Source: Linderina pennispora (taxonomy: Eukaryota; Kickxellomycota; Kickxellomycetes; Kickxellales; Kickxellaceae). From it: a stretch of DNA of 64,000 bases. Location: the NCBI RefSeq assembly GCF_002104995.1, contig NW_024468261.1, positions 434,001 to 498,000 of the forward strand. Direction: 5' to 3'. Every line of letters begins with the position of its first letter. Positions within the stretch are counted from its first letter, which is position 1. This document shows, one piece after another, positions 9,993 to 22,820 of this stretch. Made by a program: the position numbers and the translations under genes. Below the pieces are notes generated by a model. That model was not told the origin of the DNA. It ran no database searches and worked only from the letters and a program-made list of their open reading frames with translations.

Positions 9993-11132
9993 ATGGTTGA
10001 CGACGACACGCGGAAGGCATGGAGGGACCGGTACCGGAACGGCAATTTCCTGGCCCCAATGGTGCGCCTTGGAACACTACCCATGCGGCTGCTCTGTCTA
10101 GAGTACGGTGCCGACCTAGTGTGGTCGCCTGAGATCGTGGATCAGAGCGTTGCTGATACAGAGCGGGTGGTTGACGAGCAAACAGGCGTAGTCAGGTACA
10201 TCAAGAACAACCGTGATATGTTCACAACGCACCCGAACGAGAAGGACAAGTTGATTTTCCAGCTGGGCTCTGCTGCGCCAGAGTCGGCGCTGGCGGCAGC
10301 GAAGAAGGTCATGCAGGACGTGTCCGGATTCGATCTGAACTGCGGGTGTCCCAAGCAATTCTCGCTCCAGGGCGGCATGGGTGCAGCGCTGATGACCGAC
10401 CCGGACCGGCTGTGCTCGATCCTAGACATCCTCGTCAAGAACATTGACCTGCCCATCACGTGCAAGATCCGTGTGTTTGACGACGAGGAAAAGACGCTGG
10501 CGCTGGTGAAGCGAGTCGTGGCTACAGGAATTTCAGCGTTGACGGTGCATTGTCGTACCAAGGACATGCGGCCGCGCGAGCCAGCAATGTGGAAGCGGCT
10601 GGATGCGATTGTAAAGGCTGTTCCCGACATCCCGGTGATCTTGAACGGTGATGTTTTTAATTACGAGGACTTTGACCGCGCACGCAGAGAGACAGGTGCG
10701 GCCAGCGCAATGTCAGCACGGGGCGTGGTGGAGAATGCATCGGTTTTCCGCAGTGCAGGCAAGTTGCCGGCGATCGAGGTCGCGCACGCATACATCGAAA
10801 ACTGCGTGCGGATGGCCAACAACTACACAAACACCAAGTACTCAATCATGCAGATGTACACCGACACCAAGTCACAGGTGTTTGTGGACATGCGCAGCGC
10901 AAAATGCTACCGCGACCTGTGTGCGGCACTTGGGCTCAGCGAGCTGTATGAGAATGTTGGCACAAAGGTGCTGACAGAGCGGCTCGATCTGAACATGAAC
11001 AAAAACGTGAGGGGCAAGCCGGCGACTCCCAGTGGCAAGAACAAGCGTGCTGCCCAGGAGGCCCGGGGAAAGGCACCGGGAGCAGACAATGTCCAGGTGG
11101 ACCAGATCCAGGCCAAGCGCATCAAAACATGA
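9993..11132 (+). CDS. DUS2: tRNA-dihydrouridine synthase 2 (Dus2/Smm1)
   Basis: An intact 379-residue protein. Dus2 uses FMN and NADPH to reduce U20 in the D-loop of cytoplasmic tRNAs. Visible hallmarks are NFLAPMVRLGTLPMRLL at residues ~12-28 (FMN-binding strand), the catalytic cysteine block LNCGCPKQFSLQGGMGAAL at ~115, TCKIRVFDD and LTVHCRTKDMRPREPA for substrate and FMN contacts, and VILNGDVF. The block after the catalytic cysteine, QFSLQGGMGAAL, is typical of Dus2 rather than Dus1/3/4. The C-terminus is a Lys/Ala-rich tail. The fungal copy lacks a visible double-stranded RNA-binding domain, unlike the human protein. Confidence 0.93.
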   Translation: MVDDDTRKAWRDRYRNGNFLAPMVRLGTLPMRLLCLEYGADLVWSPEIVDQSVADTERVVDEQTGVVRYIKNNRDMFTTHPNEKDKLIFQLGSAAPESALAAAKKVMQDVSGFDLNCGCPKQFSLQGGMGAALMTDPDRLCSILDILVKNIDLPITCKIRVFDDEEKTLALVKRVVATGISALTVHCRTKDMRPREPAMWKRLDAIVKAVPDIPVILNGDVFNYEDFDRARRETGAASAMSARGVVENASVFRSAGKLPAIEVAHAYIENCVRMANNYTNTKYSIMQMYTDTKSQVFVDMRSAKCYRDLCAALGLSELYENVGTKVLTERLDLNMNKNVRGKPATPSGKNKRAAQEARGKAPGADNVQVDQIQAKRIKT

Positions 11133-11338
11133 GCAGCCTAGCGTGGACGCAATATCCTGCAGGCGCAATTTCTTTCAACGCGTGGTCTGACCTCACCCGC
11201 CTTTTCCCTGCTGGCTCCATTCTTGCTTTTCCTTTCCTCCGAAGCACACCGTCTAACCTCCCCTATACTTTTAGAGACTGTTTGAAATTTCACACATTTT
11301 TCTCACTTGCTCTCGCTATTTGAAATTATACTTTGTGA

Positions 11339-14300
11339 ATGACTGATCAGAAGCCGGTGTTTCCACGAAAACAGCGCAAAAGCAAGTCGATTTTCCACCG
11401 CGAGGGCCAGCGGGCGCTGGGCGGACGCACGGGCAAAGGCAAAGGGGGCGGCACCACGTCATTCGGCACGGCGGGTGGCCACCGCGGCAGCACTGGCCAC
11501 GGCACAGCAGCCGAGCATGACGATGCCCAGAGCAAGCCATCGACATTTACCAAAACGTGCCAATTGCGAGTGCATGAAGTGGCATTCTCGCGTAGCGACC
11601 TCGTGCTGAACCCGTCGTTTTTCCCCGGCGTGTGCGTGGGCGATATAGTGGCGATCCGCCCGGTGTACGATGCTGACGAGAATGGAGCGGCGTCACCGCG
11701 TGGCTCGCTGGACGGGGACCCGGCGCTTGTTGCGCATGCCACCGGAGAGTCAACGCCTGCAGGCAAGGGCAAGGGCAACGGGTCGGTGCTGTCGCCTAAA
11801 TCAGCTGTGTCCAATGTCAGCAGTGCACAGGGCACAGAGGATAGGCTGGACAGCAGGATTAGCGGGCGAAGGGCAGAGTCTGGGAAGGTGCTGGGCGATG
11901 TTCGCAAGAAGGGTAAGTCATGGTACACGAGCATGCAGAGCCGGTGGCACGTCGACATGCCTGACAGCGACGTGGAGCTGCTGCGCGAGCGCGAACGACT
12001 CGGCGACGATGAAGAGGAGGTGCTAAAACCCGACCCGCACCGTGAAATTCTGGTCAGGGTTGGCGAAGTGAAGCAGGACGCGCAGCAGCTGCAGGCGTCG
12101 ATTATCAGCTCGGTAGCACGCACGCTGTGGGGGGAGTACCAGTCGAACCAGAAGGCGATCATCCGCAAAATCAACGTCAGCAAAGAGAGCGAGTGCGAGC
12201 TGATACGCGCCGACTACGTCGAGATTGCGTTTCGTGACCAATATGTCGGGCGCAGCGACATGTGGCGGATGTGGCGGTACCTGGCCAAGGGCGTCGTGCA
12301 CACAAACAAGCAGACCAATCTGGAGGGCCTGATCCGCGCGTCGGTACGGCGGATATACAAGGATGGCAAGCAGGTGGCGTGCGGGTACATTGACGACTCC
12401 ACACAGGCAATCTTCCGGTCAGAGTCAGGGCGGTTTATCCTGTTCATCCAGATGTCGGAGGAGATGTGGTCGTACCAGGAGGACAGCAACCTGTGCTTCG
12501 AAAAGGCCGTCAACCACTTCTTGGCCGATCTGTTCAAGCGCTGGTCGGACATGCAGCTCAATCACATGGTGACCATTGTCATGTTTTCGCGGTGGTGCTA
12601 TCACACCAGCGACAGCGTGTTCTTCCAGGACCTCGAGTGGGACCGCGACCGCGACCGATACTACCGCGACTACTACAAGGTCATTGCCGACATGGATGTG
12701 CGGTCTGACTGGTCGGTGTTTCTGCCGGATATCTTGGCCGAGTTCCGCAACTATCGGCGAGACATTCAGGAGATGTACGACTCCAGCGGTTACCGACTGC
12801 GAGGGGATCTGTCCAAGGCCAACCAGGGTAACATCCTTGAGGCTATCAACCTAGGCATCAACACGCTGGCCAGCAACCACCTGGACCGCGATCTGTCGCG
12901 AACCGGCCTCAGCATTATAGTGATCACACCCTCGTTTGGCGTGTTTGATGTGCCCAAGAAGCTGCTGCGGATGACCACCGAGCGCATGCTGACCCAGGGC
13001 ATGCGTGTCGACCTCGTGTGCTTGGCGCCCAAGCCGCTGTTCAAGCCGCCTGTGTTCCGCTTCAAGTCATATCCGGTGCCCTCTGAGACTGAGCGCATGC
13101 GTGCAGTCCATCAGCGGCGTCAGGAGGCCGTGGATGCATGTCGGTTCAGAGACGCCGGAGTCCGCAGCGGATCACCACTCGGCGACAGCCCTGGCGGCAC
13201 CATTGGCTCTGCAGTGGGGTTGGCGGCTGGCTGGCCAAAGGACCGCATCCCATCCACCTCTCGCTCGGGGATAAAGGCCGATGCATTCGAGACCAGCGAC
13301 CCACTGACCAGCGACCCGCTATATTTTGACGATGAGCTGTGGGTTAAAGAGTACCTTCCGTATTTACACCGTGCAACGGGGCGGCGGATGGGGAATGCGC
13401 CGGCAAACAGTAAGCAGAGCAATGACTACCTTGGCACAGCAGCAAGTGAGCTGATCGGCGGCATGTCGTCTGACTATAGCAACCCAGTGGCTGCTGTGCT
13501 GATGGACGAGCAGGATTTGAAGAATGCGCCAGAGAGCATCCTGGGCATTAAGCGGGACGCGTACCCGTATTTTTCGGGACCCGATGCCCATCCGCCATCC
13601 GTCAGCCGCGCCACGTACAGCTACTTCCCCTACTGGATTGACTGTGGGTTCTACAGCTACGCCGAGGAGCGGGCATCGGCACGCGCCGACGATTTCCAGC
13701 CGTCGTGTAAGATTGGCGACATCGCTGTCGCCGGTGTGTCAGAGTACATGCGCCGCACGCCGCAGATCCCTGACCTCCACAGTGCGCTGCATCTGTCAGT
13801 TGAGGATGTTGCCTCCATGGCCACATTTGATGGTGCTCCCACATACCAATCCGACCACAGCTCTGGAACCGATGCTGTGCGGGGCAAGGCTAGTAGCATG
13901 CGGCAGGAGGCCACAGCTGCTGGTTCGTTCTCGCATGGCCGGGTCGTCAGGGGCGACGCACAGCGGAGTGACAGACGCGACATGCTTTTGAAAATGTTTG
14001 CAAAGTTTGACCGCGAGGCGATCTTAGGCGGCGGCAGCGACGAGGCAGCAGTGGATGCTGACGGCGCGCTCGGTGATGAGAGGGGCACTTCGGGTCCTGT
14101 TACGATGAGTGCAAGCGCCAGCGGCCTCGACGCCAAACAGAATGCCAGAGGCGATATGGAAACATCGCGGCCGACCCCAGCGTCATGGAACTATGGCCAA
14201 GGGGGCGGACTGTCATCAGCAATGTCGGCCCATTCCACAGATCACCAGCGGCGCTCGATGGACAGCGACTCGATAGTACGGGCAGACATGGGCTCACCGC

Positions 14301-17300
14301 CTGGCCGCAGCCAATCGTCTGTGGTGCCAGCCAAGATACCGATATCGGCATCTGCCTCGCCAGATGCACGGACGCAGCTGAGTATTCCGATGAATATGCC
14401 GACAAACCCGGAGAATCCGCAGTCCCATGTGTCTGGCCAGGGCACAATTTCGTCGTCAGTTCCGCGGGAGGTGCGGTTGGGACGCTCCAACAACATGGCT
14501 CGCGCATCAGTGTTTGGAAGTGCAGGCAGCCACCAACGACGTCGCGCTCAGCATCAGCACCAGACCAAGCTTCAGGCTGGTCAGGATACACCATATAGTC
14601 GTGCAAGCACAGAGGCGTCTGCAAACTCTACCGAAGGGGCAGGCCTCGATGTGTCGAGTGCCGGGTACTTGGCCAAGGCACGCAGCGTGTCGCCAATGCT
14701 TACTGCATCGCCGGCACCTGGGGCAGCACCATTGGCAGCGCAGTGTACCACATCACACAACAGCATCGCTCTAGGAGATGTGGCTGCGCAGGACAGTGCC
14801 TTGCCGATGCAGCGCACCCGTGAGATTCAGTTGGACCGCGATTCGCAGCAACCGACCGCGCCAGCGCAAGAGAAGAGAGACGGTGTCTCGGAGTCAATAT
14901 CCAAGCAGTCGCATATGGCAGATCACATACGGACGTTCCGCTCGCCTGCCAGCAAGGCGCATTCACAGCAACTTGCACGCGACAGTGGTATGTCCACTGG
15001 GCCGTTCCGCGTACAGCGCCAGGCTGCGCTGACCAGCCCACTGACTGCAGATCGTGAATTCAAACTAACACCGCCCAGTGCGCGTCAGTCCAGTGGGTTT
15101 GCCGTGCCATCGATGGTGCCGATGGTGTCGTCGGAGCTGCACAGCAATTCGCCAAAGATATTGAAGTCATCGTGGCCCGGCGAAGCTGCGCTAGCATCGT
15201 CAGTCGGGGCTATTGAGCGGGTACCCAGGAGCATACTGGGACGTGGGTTTTATCCTTACAACCCATGCAATCCGGAGCTGTTTCCTCTTCCGCCCACCGA
15301 GCTATCGCAGCGCTGGTCATTTGCATTCCCGACACGGGCCTCGAATTCGTCATACACCAGCAAGTGGCGGTCGCTATGCACACCGGCGTCGCTGCCACTG
15401 GTTACCGACTATGTGCCTAGCGAGCTGGGTGTGTACTACAAGCAGTACAACTACCACATATCCACGCCGGACATGAACCCGACGATTCCATCGATCTGCT
15501 GCGCAACGAGACAGATCAGTCCGGCCGGCCGCTAGGAGCGCTGGCAAGATTGCGGTCGCCCAAGGATATCATGACGCTGAGGATGCTGCGTGAGATGGTG
15601 TTCCAGCGGCTATCGCAGGGGTTCCAGTTTATTGCGGCTGGAAACACAGTGGGCACAGCGCTGGATAACATGACCAGCTCGCGATTTAAGCTGGAGGCGC
15701 GCAAGGACAAGGCGGATAGGACAGGCCTCAGCGACTCTACGTACATGTCGACCAGCGCTGCTCTTCCTGGGCTGATGTCGTATCCAGGGTTTTCGCAAAA
15801 GTCGGGCAACACGATCTGGCTCAGCAACGGCCGACAGATCCAGCGGCTCGAGTTCCAGGAGAGTAGCAGCACGAACCACATGCCTGGCGTGGCTGTGACA
15901 CGATGGGAGCGCAATAAGCCGTTCGACCAGAGCCCGGTAAAGTACAACTGCTTGATGTGGTCGCGCAACAGCACCCGGGGGTACCAGGCAGCCGGGATCA
16001 ATTTCCAGTACCCGAGCGACGATGAGGTCAACTGGAACAACCTGGACTACCTGATCGTTGGATACCAGACCAACCTGACGCGGGCAATGAAGTACTGGCG
16101 CACGAGGTATATCCTGATTCCGGTTGACCAGCTTGGCAACGACACGATTTTCAACAGCAAGACCAGCCCGCACATGTCGGCCGAGGATGTTCGGATTGCT
16201 AACTTTGAGCAGTTCCTGGACCACATCTTGAATTTCCTGCGGAATGACGAGCGCGAGGGCCTGGAGAGGAAGTTTTTGGCAGCGCTTCCGGACGATATGA
16301 AGAAGATTGTGTATAGTCGGCATAGGCATAGGCAGCAGCAGCAGCAGAGTGGTAGCGTGGGTAGGGTACCTGCCAAGGATGGGGGTGCTACTGCTGCTGC
16401 TGGAAATGAGAAGCGGATCGGGATACATGATATTATGCCCAGCTCGCTGATGCAGATCCGGTACACGTCGCTGTATCCGATCTCGTACCTGAGCCACCAG
16501 CTGTATGGCCACATGCACGAAAAGAACTATCTGGATCCGAATAAACCGATCGCACTGCCGCCGCCCGCTGCGCGCAGGCTCAACTTGGGTGACTCGCTCA
16601 ATGTGGAGTCTCCTACCAATACGCTGGCGTTCGCTTTGCAGCACCACGAGGTCGGGCTGAAACTACGCAATGTGCGCTGGCACTTCACGTACTACGACAA
16701 CATCTTCGTGGGGTACCAGCTAGTGGACTGGATTCTGGTCAATTTTGCCAACGTCAGTACGCGAGCACAGGCTGTCGAGGCCGGCAACCGCATGATGAAG
16801 CGCAAGCTGTTCCAGCATGCGGGCGAGCGGCAGGTATTCGAGGACGGCTACCACTTTTACCAGTTTACCGATGCGTCTTTGGGTGCGCGTGTCCTTGGAA
16901 ATCCGCACCTGCGCGGAATGCAGACGTCGTTGATGGCGACCATAGGTTTCAGTGATGTGGTCAGCAAGTACACGCCCGGGTCGACTAATGCGTCGCCGAC
17001 AGTGAGTCGGCCAGCTAGCCGGCATGGAAGCAATGCGCCGTCTGTCAACAACGACTATGACGTGCACACTATGTCAAACATTGGATCGGATGCTGGTACA
17101 GAGCACGAGGCTGGCGCTCAGGGCATCACACATGACATGAGCATTCAGAACAAGGCCCTGAACAAGGTCAAGGCGGAGGGAATAGTGGGCCAAACCCCGG
17201 CGCATTCGCTGGGAGGCGAGTCTGTGATGAGTGAAACAGCCCATGCGGATCATGCGGGGCAGTCCGATGGGGTGGCGGGTGAGACCCCCAGGGCGCAGAC

Positions 17301-18993
17301 CCACACGCGTAGTTTTAGCGCAGGGTACCGTGTCACACCAGACATGTTTCCACAGCTTGCGCGGAAGCCCACGCTGCGCGACCTGCCCAAGAGCATGCAG
17401 CAGTCACGGATGTTTGCGCTGGATCTGGATCAAACGCGCAAGTCGACGCGGATCGAGAACTGTCTGGTTCACCTGGATGCGGTGCAGAACCCGATGACAT
17501 GTTTCCACCTGTCGATAAACTGGCTGAACTGCACGAACCACTTGATTGACGAGCTGGTGCAGGGGTGGGCACGCAGGGCCGAGCGGTGCGGGATGCGTCT
17601 GGTTGAGGCACCGCGTGCGCAGGACACGCTGATTGAAGACAACCATCCGTTCCATTCGCCGATACGCATAACGCTGGCAGCGCCGCCGCCCCGGGTGGAG
17701 ACGATGTTTGATGACGAGTGGGTGTCAGAGTTTGCGTTTCTGGCGGACATTGAGGATCCAAATGACGTGTCTGACGACGACTATGACGAAGACCCCGAGT
17801 TGGACGAGCAGCAGATTGCAAAGCTGAGGCGGAAGGCGCGTATTGTGCGGCGCATGGCGCAGTGCCTGCCAAAGTACGCGTTTGAGCGCGAGTTGCTAGA
17901 GGAGCAGGACTTTATTCTAGATGTAGAGGCTGAAGAGGCATATCCGGCGGATGAGCTGCTTCACCGCGAGTACACGTTTGAGCGGGTCGGGCACAAATTC
18001 ACGCAGTACGTGCACCGGTCAGGCACGGCGTTTGTGCAGATCTGTTCTCCAGGGGTCTTCCTGTGGATCAACAACTACCTGTACACGTCGCACCAGAACC
18101 GGATGCGTCCGACCAACACGCTGGCGGCCAATCCCAGCGCGTCCCATGTCGCTGTGGCAGCTGGCGGTGGGGCATATGGGGGGCGACGTGAGAGTCTGGC
18201 GCCGTCAGCGATGGCGGCCGCTGCAGCGGCAGCAGCAGCAGCAGCAGCAGCTACGGTTGCATCCAAGGTTGAGTCCGCTGAGGCTAGCCCGAGCGATGGC
18301 AGCACGGCGGCGATCGGGCATGGGTTGCATGAGCGAACGATATCGCCAGGGGGCAGCTCAGCAGGCGGTGGGCGGCAATCAATGTACTACCCGGTGCGGG
18401 CACGGCACCACATGTGGCCACACCAGGTGCTGGACAAGCGTTCATCGCGCAAGGATCTGCAAGCGAAATCGGCGAAGACAGGTGGTCAAGCCCTGGACAG
18501 CTCGGCGATTGGAGACATTGGGTCGCTGCCAACGGACTTTGACTCGATCAACGCGGCGGTTACGCGGATGGTGTCGCAGGGGATGATGGCGCCTATATTG
18601 CCACTGGTGATTGGGGACCACTACATTGACTACACGCGGCCGGGCGAGTACCGCGAGGCGTCGCCGGACTACTACTACATGACGCCATCGCCAAACCAGT
18701 ACGGAGAGGAGGGGATGCAGAACTCGGGGACCAGCACGCCACAGGCGGTGGCGGCGGCAGCAGCGCCAATGGAACCCAGCCCGGATGCGCTGCGGGCGAA
18801 CTTCATTGAGATCTGCGACGACAGCAATTCGCTGGAGATGTTCTGGCAGAAGACGGCGCAGCGGTACCGCAATGGGTGGCGTAACCATAGTGCTGGGGCG
18901 CTGCTGACGCGCGAGTCGCTGAAGCACAAGCCGATGGTGACGGATGTGTTCACGGAAGGGTTGTGGCAAACGAAGCGTGTGGGTGGGAACTGA
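11339..18993 (+). CDS. IML1: IML1/DEPDC5, GATOR1 (SEACIT) subunit, one apparent frameshift
   Basis: Two long frames, 11339-15535 and ~15481-18993, together encode one protein of about 2,550 residues. Iml1/DEPDC5 is the subunit of the GATOR1 (SEACIT) complex that, with Npr2/Npr3, acts as GAP for Gtr1/RagA at the vacuole and shuts down TORC1 when amino acids are scarce. The first frame has the Iml1 N-terminal domain (FFPGVCVGDIVAI near residue 95, VEIAFRDQYVGRSDMWR, LNHMVTIVMFSRWCY, LSIIVITPSFGVFDVPKKLL) and a central WIDCGFYSY block. The second has YNCLMWSR, a DEP domain (WHFTYYDNIFVGYQLVDWIL) and the conserved C-terminal EMFWQKTAQRYRNGW. The protein is much longer than animal or yeast orthologues (~1,600) because of Ser/Gln/Ala-rich inserts. 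Near 15480 the frame shifts by one base (STPDMNP to DDSIDLLRNE) with no room for an intron. Confidence 0.93.
18211..18252 (+). repeat. GCA-type triplet run encoding poly-alanine in IML1
   Basis: A run of GCN codons, mostly GCA, encodes about 14 consecutive alanines inside a low-complexity insert of IML1. Another short CAG run encodes a few glutamines near 16335. These are replication-slippage-prone simple repeats in non-conserved parts of the protein. Confidence 0.8.
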
Positions 18994-19480
18994 ATTTTCA
19001 GATATGTGAGCTGATCCAAAAATAGATGGCCTTCCAGAAGTTCTATTTCCTGCTTGATGTCATGATTTCCGCACAAGTAGCTGGCGATGCCAAGACCTAG
19101 GTGATAGAGTGGACACGCGGATGTGTGGCAGGATGGGGGGATAAGTGCAGAGTGGGGTTTGGCAGCCCACACGGACATTGTTCCAGGTTTGGTGGCGAGT
19201 AGTAGTGTGGAGGGTTGAAGGGAAAACTGACGCATTTTTGAGCGGTGGTGTACAGAGGAACACAAGGGGCTGTTTCTCAGCGCAGACAGCATATTTTTGG
19301 AAACCTTTTCGCCTCGCTTTTTTATTTTCCCATACACTTTCTGTATTTTGCACACTTTGAATTCATAGCACCTGCACAGAGTCCTTGGGAGCCAGCTGAT
19401 ACACACTTGTAAATAGAACTTCGAAGCAGGGGTTCAGCACAGGGGGTCCTGGGCAACACAAGTAGACAAATACGACAGAT
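18994..19480. other. Intergenic, IML1 / ADAM
   Basis: About 490 bases with T-rich tracts around 19315-19345. It should hold the IML1 3' end and the ADAM promoter. No coding sequence is supported. Confidence 0.5.
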
Positions 19481-22307
19481 ATGAAGGCAGGCAGGATATT
19501 TCGGGCGGCTGCCGTGGCAGCACTGCAGATGGCGGCGGTGGTGGTGCAAGGTAGAGCTTCGCAGAAGGATTCTTGGGGGGTGCCAGCACATGCAGTTTTT
19601 GATTACTGCATAGCGGGCAGCATTGGCAGTGCAGGAAAGATACTCATGGTGGGGGGCGGTCTGCGCTCTTCCTTGAGTGGTTGCTTGGTCCTGTGCTCCT
19701 CACACTGGGCCTGAAACAGGATAATGCTAACCCTAGCTTGTTTATGGTAGGACGATCGACACGCAACAGCGAAGCGCAGCTGTCTCGGTATGAGTTTCTG
19801 GCAGACCCGGTAGTGCACCGGTTCACAGCACCTCAGCATGTGTCGAAGCGGTTCGTTCCACGAGCGGCAGTCATTGCAGGACATGATCGACGACGGGACA
19901 TTCCACGTGGAGCTGCAGGCATACAACACTACATACACACTGGTGCTGGAGCCAAACCACGACCTATTGCACCCGGAGGCTGATGCAGCACCGGACGCAG
20001 CAGGACGGCACAATCGTGCGCTCGGCGGTGGCCACGCATCGACATCGGGGTGTACCGTGGGCATGTGCTGCGCGTGGGTGCGCAGCAGCCAATGGATGTA
20101 TCGGCGAGCCTGCGCAAGTGGGACCGGTTCATGCGCGGCTCGATATTCGTTCGACGACCGGCACTCGTGGGCACGCGTAGCCGTGTTCCGGGATGCATCG
20201 GCGGGCGGACGGGCGGTTTTGGATGGAGTGTTTTCGGTCAACGGCGAAACGTTCTACGTGAAGCCGGCCAGCGCCTACACAGCCACCAAGCGCGACTCGG
20301 ACCCGATGCTGGCCAATGCGTATGCCCGGGATCGGCGCATGCGGTACGCCTAACTCGATCATCTATCGCAAGGCAGACCTGATTGACGACAGACCAGCAA
20401 CGTGCGGGGCGCAGCGGCTGGGCGGCAAGGCGGAGGCACTGAAGCCAGGCGATCCGTTCTATGCGGTGCGGACGCGCAGGGACGCGGTGCGCGGGCTGTT
20501 CAAGCGCGGGACAAACACGACGTTTGACCAGAGCTCCGAGGCTCTGGACGCCGGGATGTCTGCCGGTGCGCAAGATCCTGTACATGGGGGCGGCGGCCGA
20601 CTGCACGTACGTGACGCGGTATTCGTCGCAGGACAAGGCGCCGGCTGCAGATTCTCAGCGACTGGAACCAGGCCAGCGCCGTAGTATGAACGCCAGCTGA
20701 ATGTGGCGCTGGGCCTGATTGAACTGCAGATCGAGGAGCTGACGTGTCCGGACCAGATCGACAACAAAAAGGCATGGAACCGCGCCTGCAGCGACCCGTA
20801 TACAATTGACAAGCGTCTGAGCGACTTCAGCTGCCTGGCGCGGCGCCAAGGGCAAGGACAGCGCGGGGCTGTGGCATCTGATGACCAACTGCCCGACTGG
20901 TACTGAGGTTGGCCTGGCGTGGGTCGGCACCATGTGTACCACTGGCACGTCGACGCTGACGGAGCAGGGAGGTGTGTCGTCGGGCACCGGGCGTGTCGGC
21001 GGTCTCGCGTGACGAGTGGAAGGTCGTGGCGCACGAAGTCGGCCATAACTTTGGGGCATCGCACGACTGCACCAACCAAGAGTGCCCGTGCTCGGGCAAC
21101 GCCTGCAACTCGTGCTGTCCGTGCGCCGACGGGTGCGACTGCAAGGGCCGGTATCTGATGAACCCGACCAGCCCCGTGACCTCGGACGATTTCAGCCCAT
21201 GCTCGGTCCGCAACATCTGCAAGACCATCAAGTCCACAGGCGTGCAGTGTCTGCAGGACCCAGGCGGCCGCAGCATTCTAGCCACGGCCATGTGCGGCAA
21301 CGGCATCAAAGAGTCGGGCGAGGAGTGCGACTGCGGCTACCAGCGAGGCATGCAAGAACGACCCGTGCTGCGACGCCCACACCTGCAAGCTCAAGCCCGG
21401 GCGCCCAGTGCGCCGACGCCAACGATCTGTGCTGCAACCAGTGCAAGATCCGTCCCAAGGACTCGGTGTGCCGCGCCAAGTACTCCGAGTGCGACATTGC
21501 CGAGGTGTGCGATGGCCAGTCCCCGACGTGTCCAGACGACCGTCACGTGAAGGACGGGACCGGGTGCAGTAACGGCTCGCTGAAATGCGCGTCCGGCCAA
21601 TGCACGTCGCGCGATGCCCAGTGTGCAGCGCGCGGCGGCTCCGACGGTCTGACGCAGCGCTGCACTATCAGCGTCGGCGGCGACCCGTGCGACCTAGCAG
21701 TGCTCGCGGCCTGGCAGCCTAGGCATGTGTGTTTTCATGTCTGGGAGCTTCACCGACGGCACTGAGTGTGGCTTCCACGCGCAGTGCCGGTCAGGCAAGT
21801 GCAAGGGCGAGAACTGGTTCTACCAGTTCCTGCTGCTGTTCCAGCGCAACCTGGCCATCTCCATTCCCGTGGCCATTGCCGTTGGTCTGATCCTCCTGTG
21901 CATTATCTTCAGCCTCTGCTGCCGCTGCCTCTCGTGCTGTACCGGATGCCGCCGCCCGAAGAAGGCTCCCCCGCCCAACCAGTACTTCCAGCAGCCGCAG
22001 TACCCGCCACCGGCACACTACCAGCCGCCCGGTGCATATAGTGCACGGCCCAATGGCTGGGTGGACCCGGCTCCGTATAATGGCCTCAGCTGCGTACCCG
22101 CAGAGCGTGGCTCACCCAGAGACCTACCAGATGAACGTCCTGCGCAGGGACCCTCCGCCCCGTGGCGACTCGCGCGCATACACACCGCATTTGGCCGCAC
22201 GCACTTCCCGCGGTATCTCCGACGCCTCCACGGTGATGGGCGGCAACATGGCACCCAAGCATGGCCACCGCACGTCATCGCTGGGCCTTCTACAGGCGCA
22301 GCGGTAA
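19481..22307 (+). CDS. Fungal ADAM-family metalloprotease (reprolysin + disintegrin + TM), heavily frameshifted
   Basis: The gene starts with a signal peptide ([20 protein letters not shown]) at 19481 and ends at 22307. Recognisable parts in order are: a propeptide-like region; a reprolysin catalytic domain with [14 protein letters not shown] and the full zinc site [12 protein letters not shown] near 21033; a disintegrin-like domain ([15 protein letters not shown]); a Cys-rich region; one transmembrane helix ([20 protein letters not shown] near 21870); and a Pro/Gln-rich cytoplasmic tail ending SLGLLQAQR. This is the layout of S. pombe Mde10 and other fungal ADAMs, membrane-bound endopeptidases. 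The reading frame changes at least eight times, mostly by single bases, without loss of protein similarity. That fits sequencing indels better than old decay. An N-terminal intron is also possible near 19580-19750. Confidence 0.85.
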
Positions 22308-22357
22308 AAGCATACCCTTTCCAAATGTACCATCTAGAGAACCAATATACTCCTTTT

Positions 22358-22820
22358 CTATTTCGCATTTTTGCCCTCCAGAACCACTCCAAACTTTACT
22401 CCTTCCGCCTTGCCCTGCTGCCTCAGCAGGTTTGTCCGCCGCCGCTCCACCAAAGGCGCCCGCTCCCGGCTGTACACGATCCCATGCGCCCGCGGGCTCT
22501 CGTACTTGCGCCAGCTGAACTTTAGCCCGCCGCGGATCTCCACTGGCTTCGACTGCATCGCCTTGCCGTTCCAGAACTCAATCCCCCACACCTTTGCCGT
22601 GCGTCGGCTGTCCCTTGTACTCCTTGTACTTGACCCGATGCACCTCGTAATAGCACCCTTCAAACCCCTTCTGGAACCAGTGCTCAGGCTGTGCCTTGAA
22701 CTTGTACGCCTGCAGACGCTGCACATTCAGGAGCTCCGGCAGAGTCTTTGCCTTTTGCGACCACTGCACGACCGGCGGCGCGCCGTTCTTTAGCAGAATA
22801 TCCGTGGCTAGCTTCGACAT
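22358..22820 (-). CDS. MRPS34: Mitochondrial small-subunit ribosomal protein mS34
   Basis: About 155 residues in two minus-strand frames joined near 22597. There one extra G in a G-rich run (coding strand AAAGGTGTGGGGG) breaks THGK from VWGIEFWNGK. The pattern ELLNVQRL...HWFQKGFEGCYYEVHRVKY...HGKVWGI...RGGLKFSWRKYE matches the core of mS34, a mitochondrion-specific protein of the small mitoribosomal subunit. Start MSKLATDILL at 22820. The gene ends 50 bases from the ADAM stop, tail to tail. The frameshift is a likely sequence error because the gene is expected to be essential for respiration. Confidence 0.75.

Noticed and set aside
11347..12183. 278-codon minus-strand frame in IML1
   Set aside because: Antisense shadow of a strongly conserved IML1 domain, with no similarity of its own.
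15470..15490. Programmed ribosomal frameshift in IML1
   Set aside because: No slippery heptamer or pseudoknot-like sequence is visible, IML1 is not known to use frameshifting, and the window has many similar breaks.
15610..16647. 345-codon minus-strand frame in IML1
   Set aside because: Antisense shadow of the second half of IML1.
19481..22307. ADAM gene as an old pseudogene
   Set aside because: Catalytic site, cysteine pattern and transmembrane helix are all intact, and only one-base shifts are seen. This fits sequence error better than decay, although it cannot be excluded.
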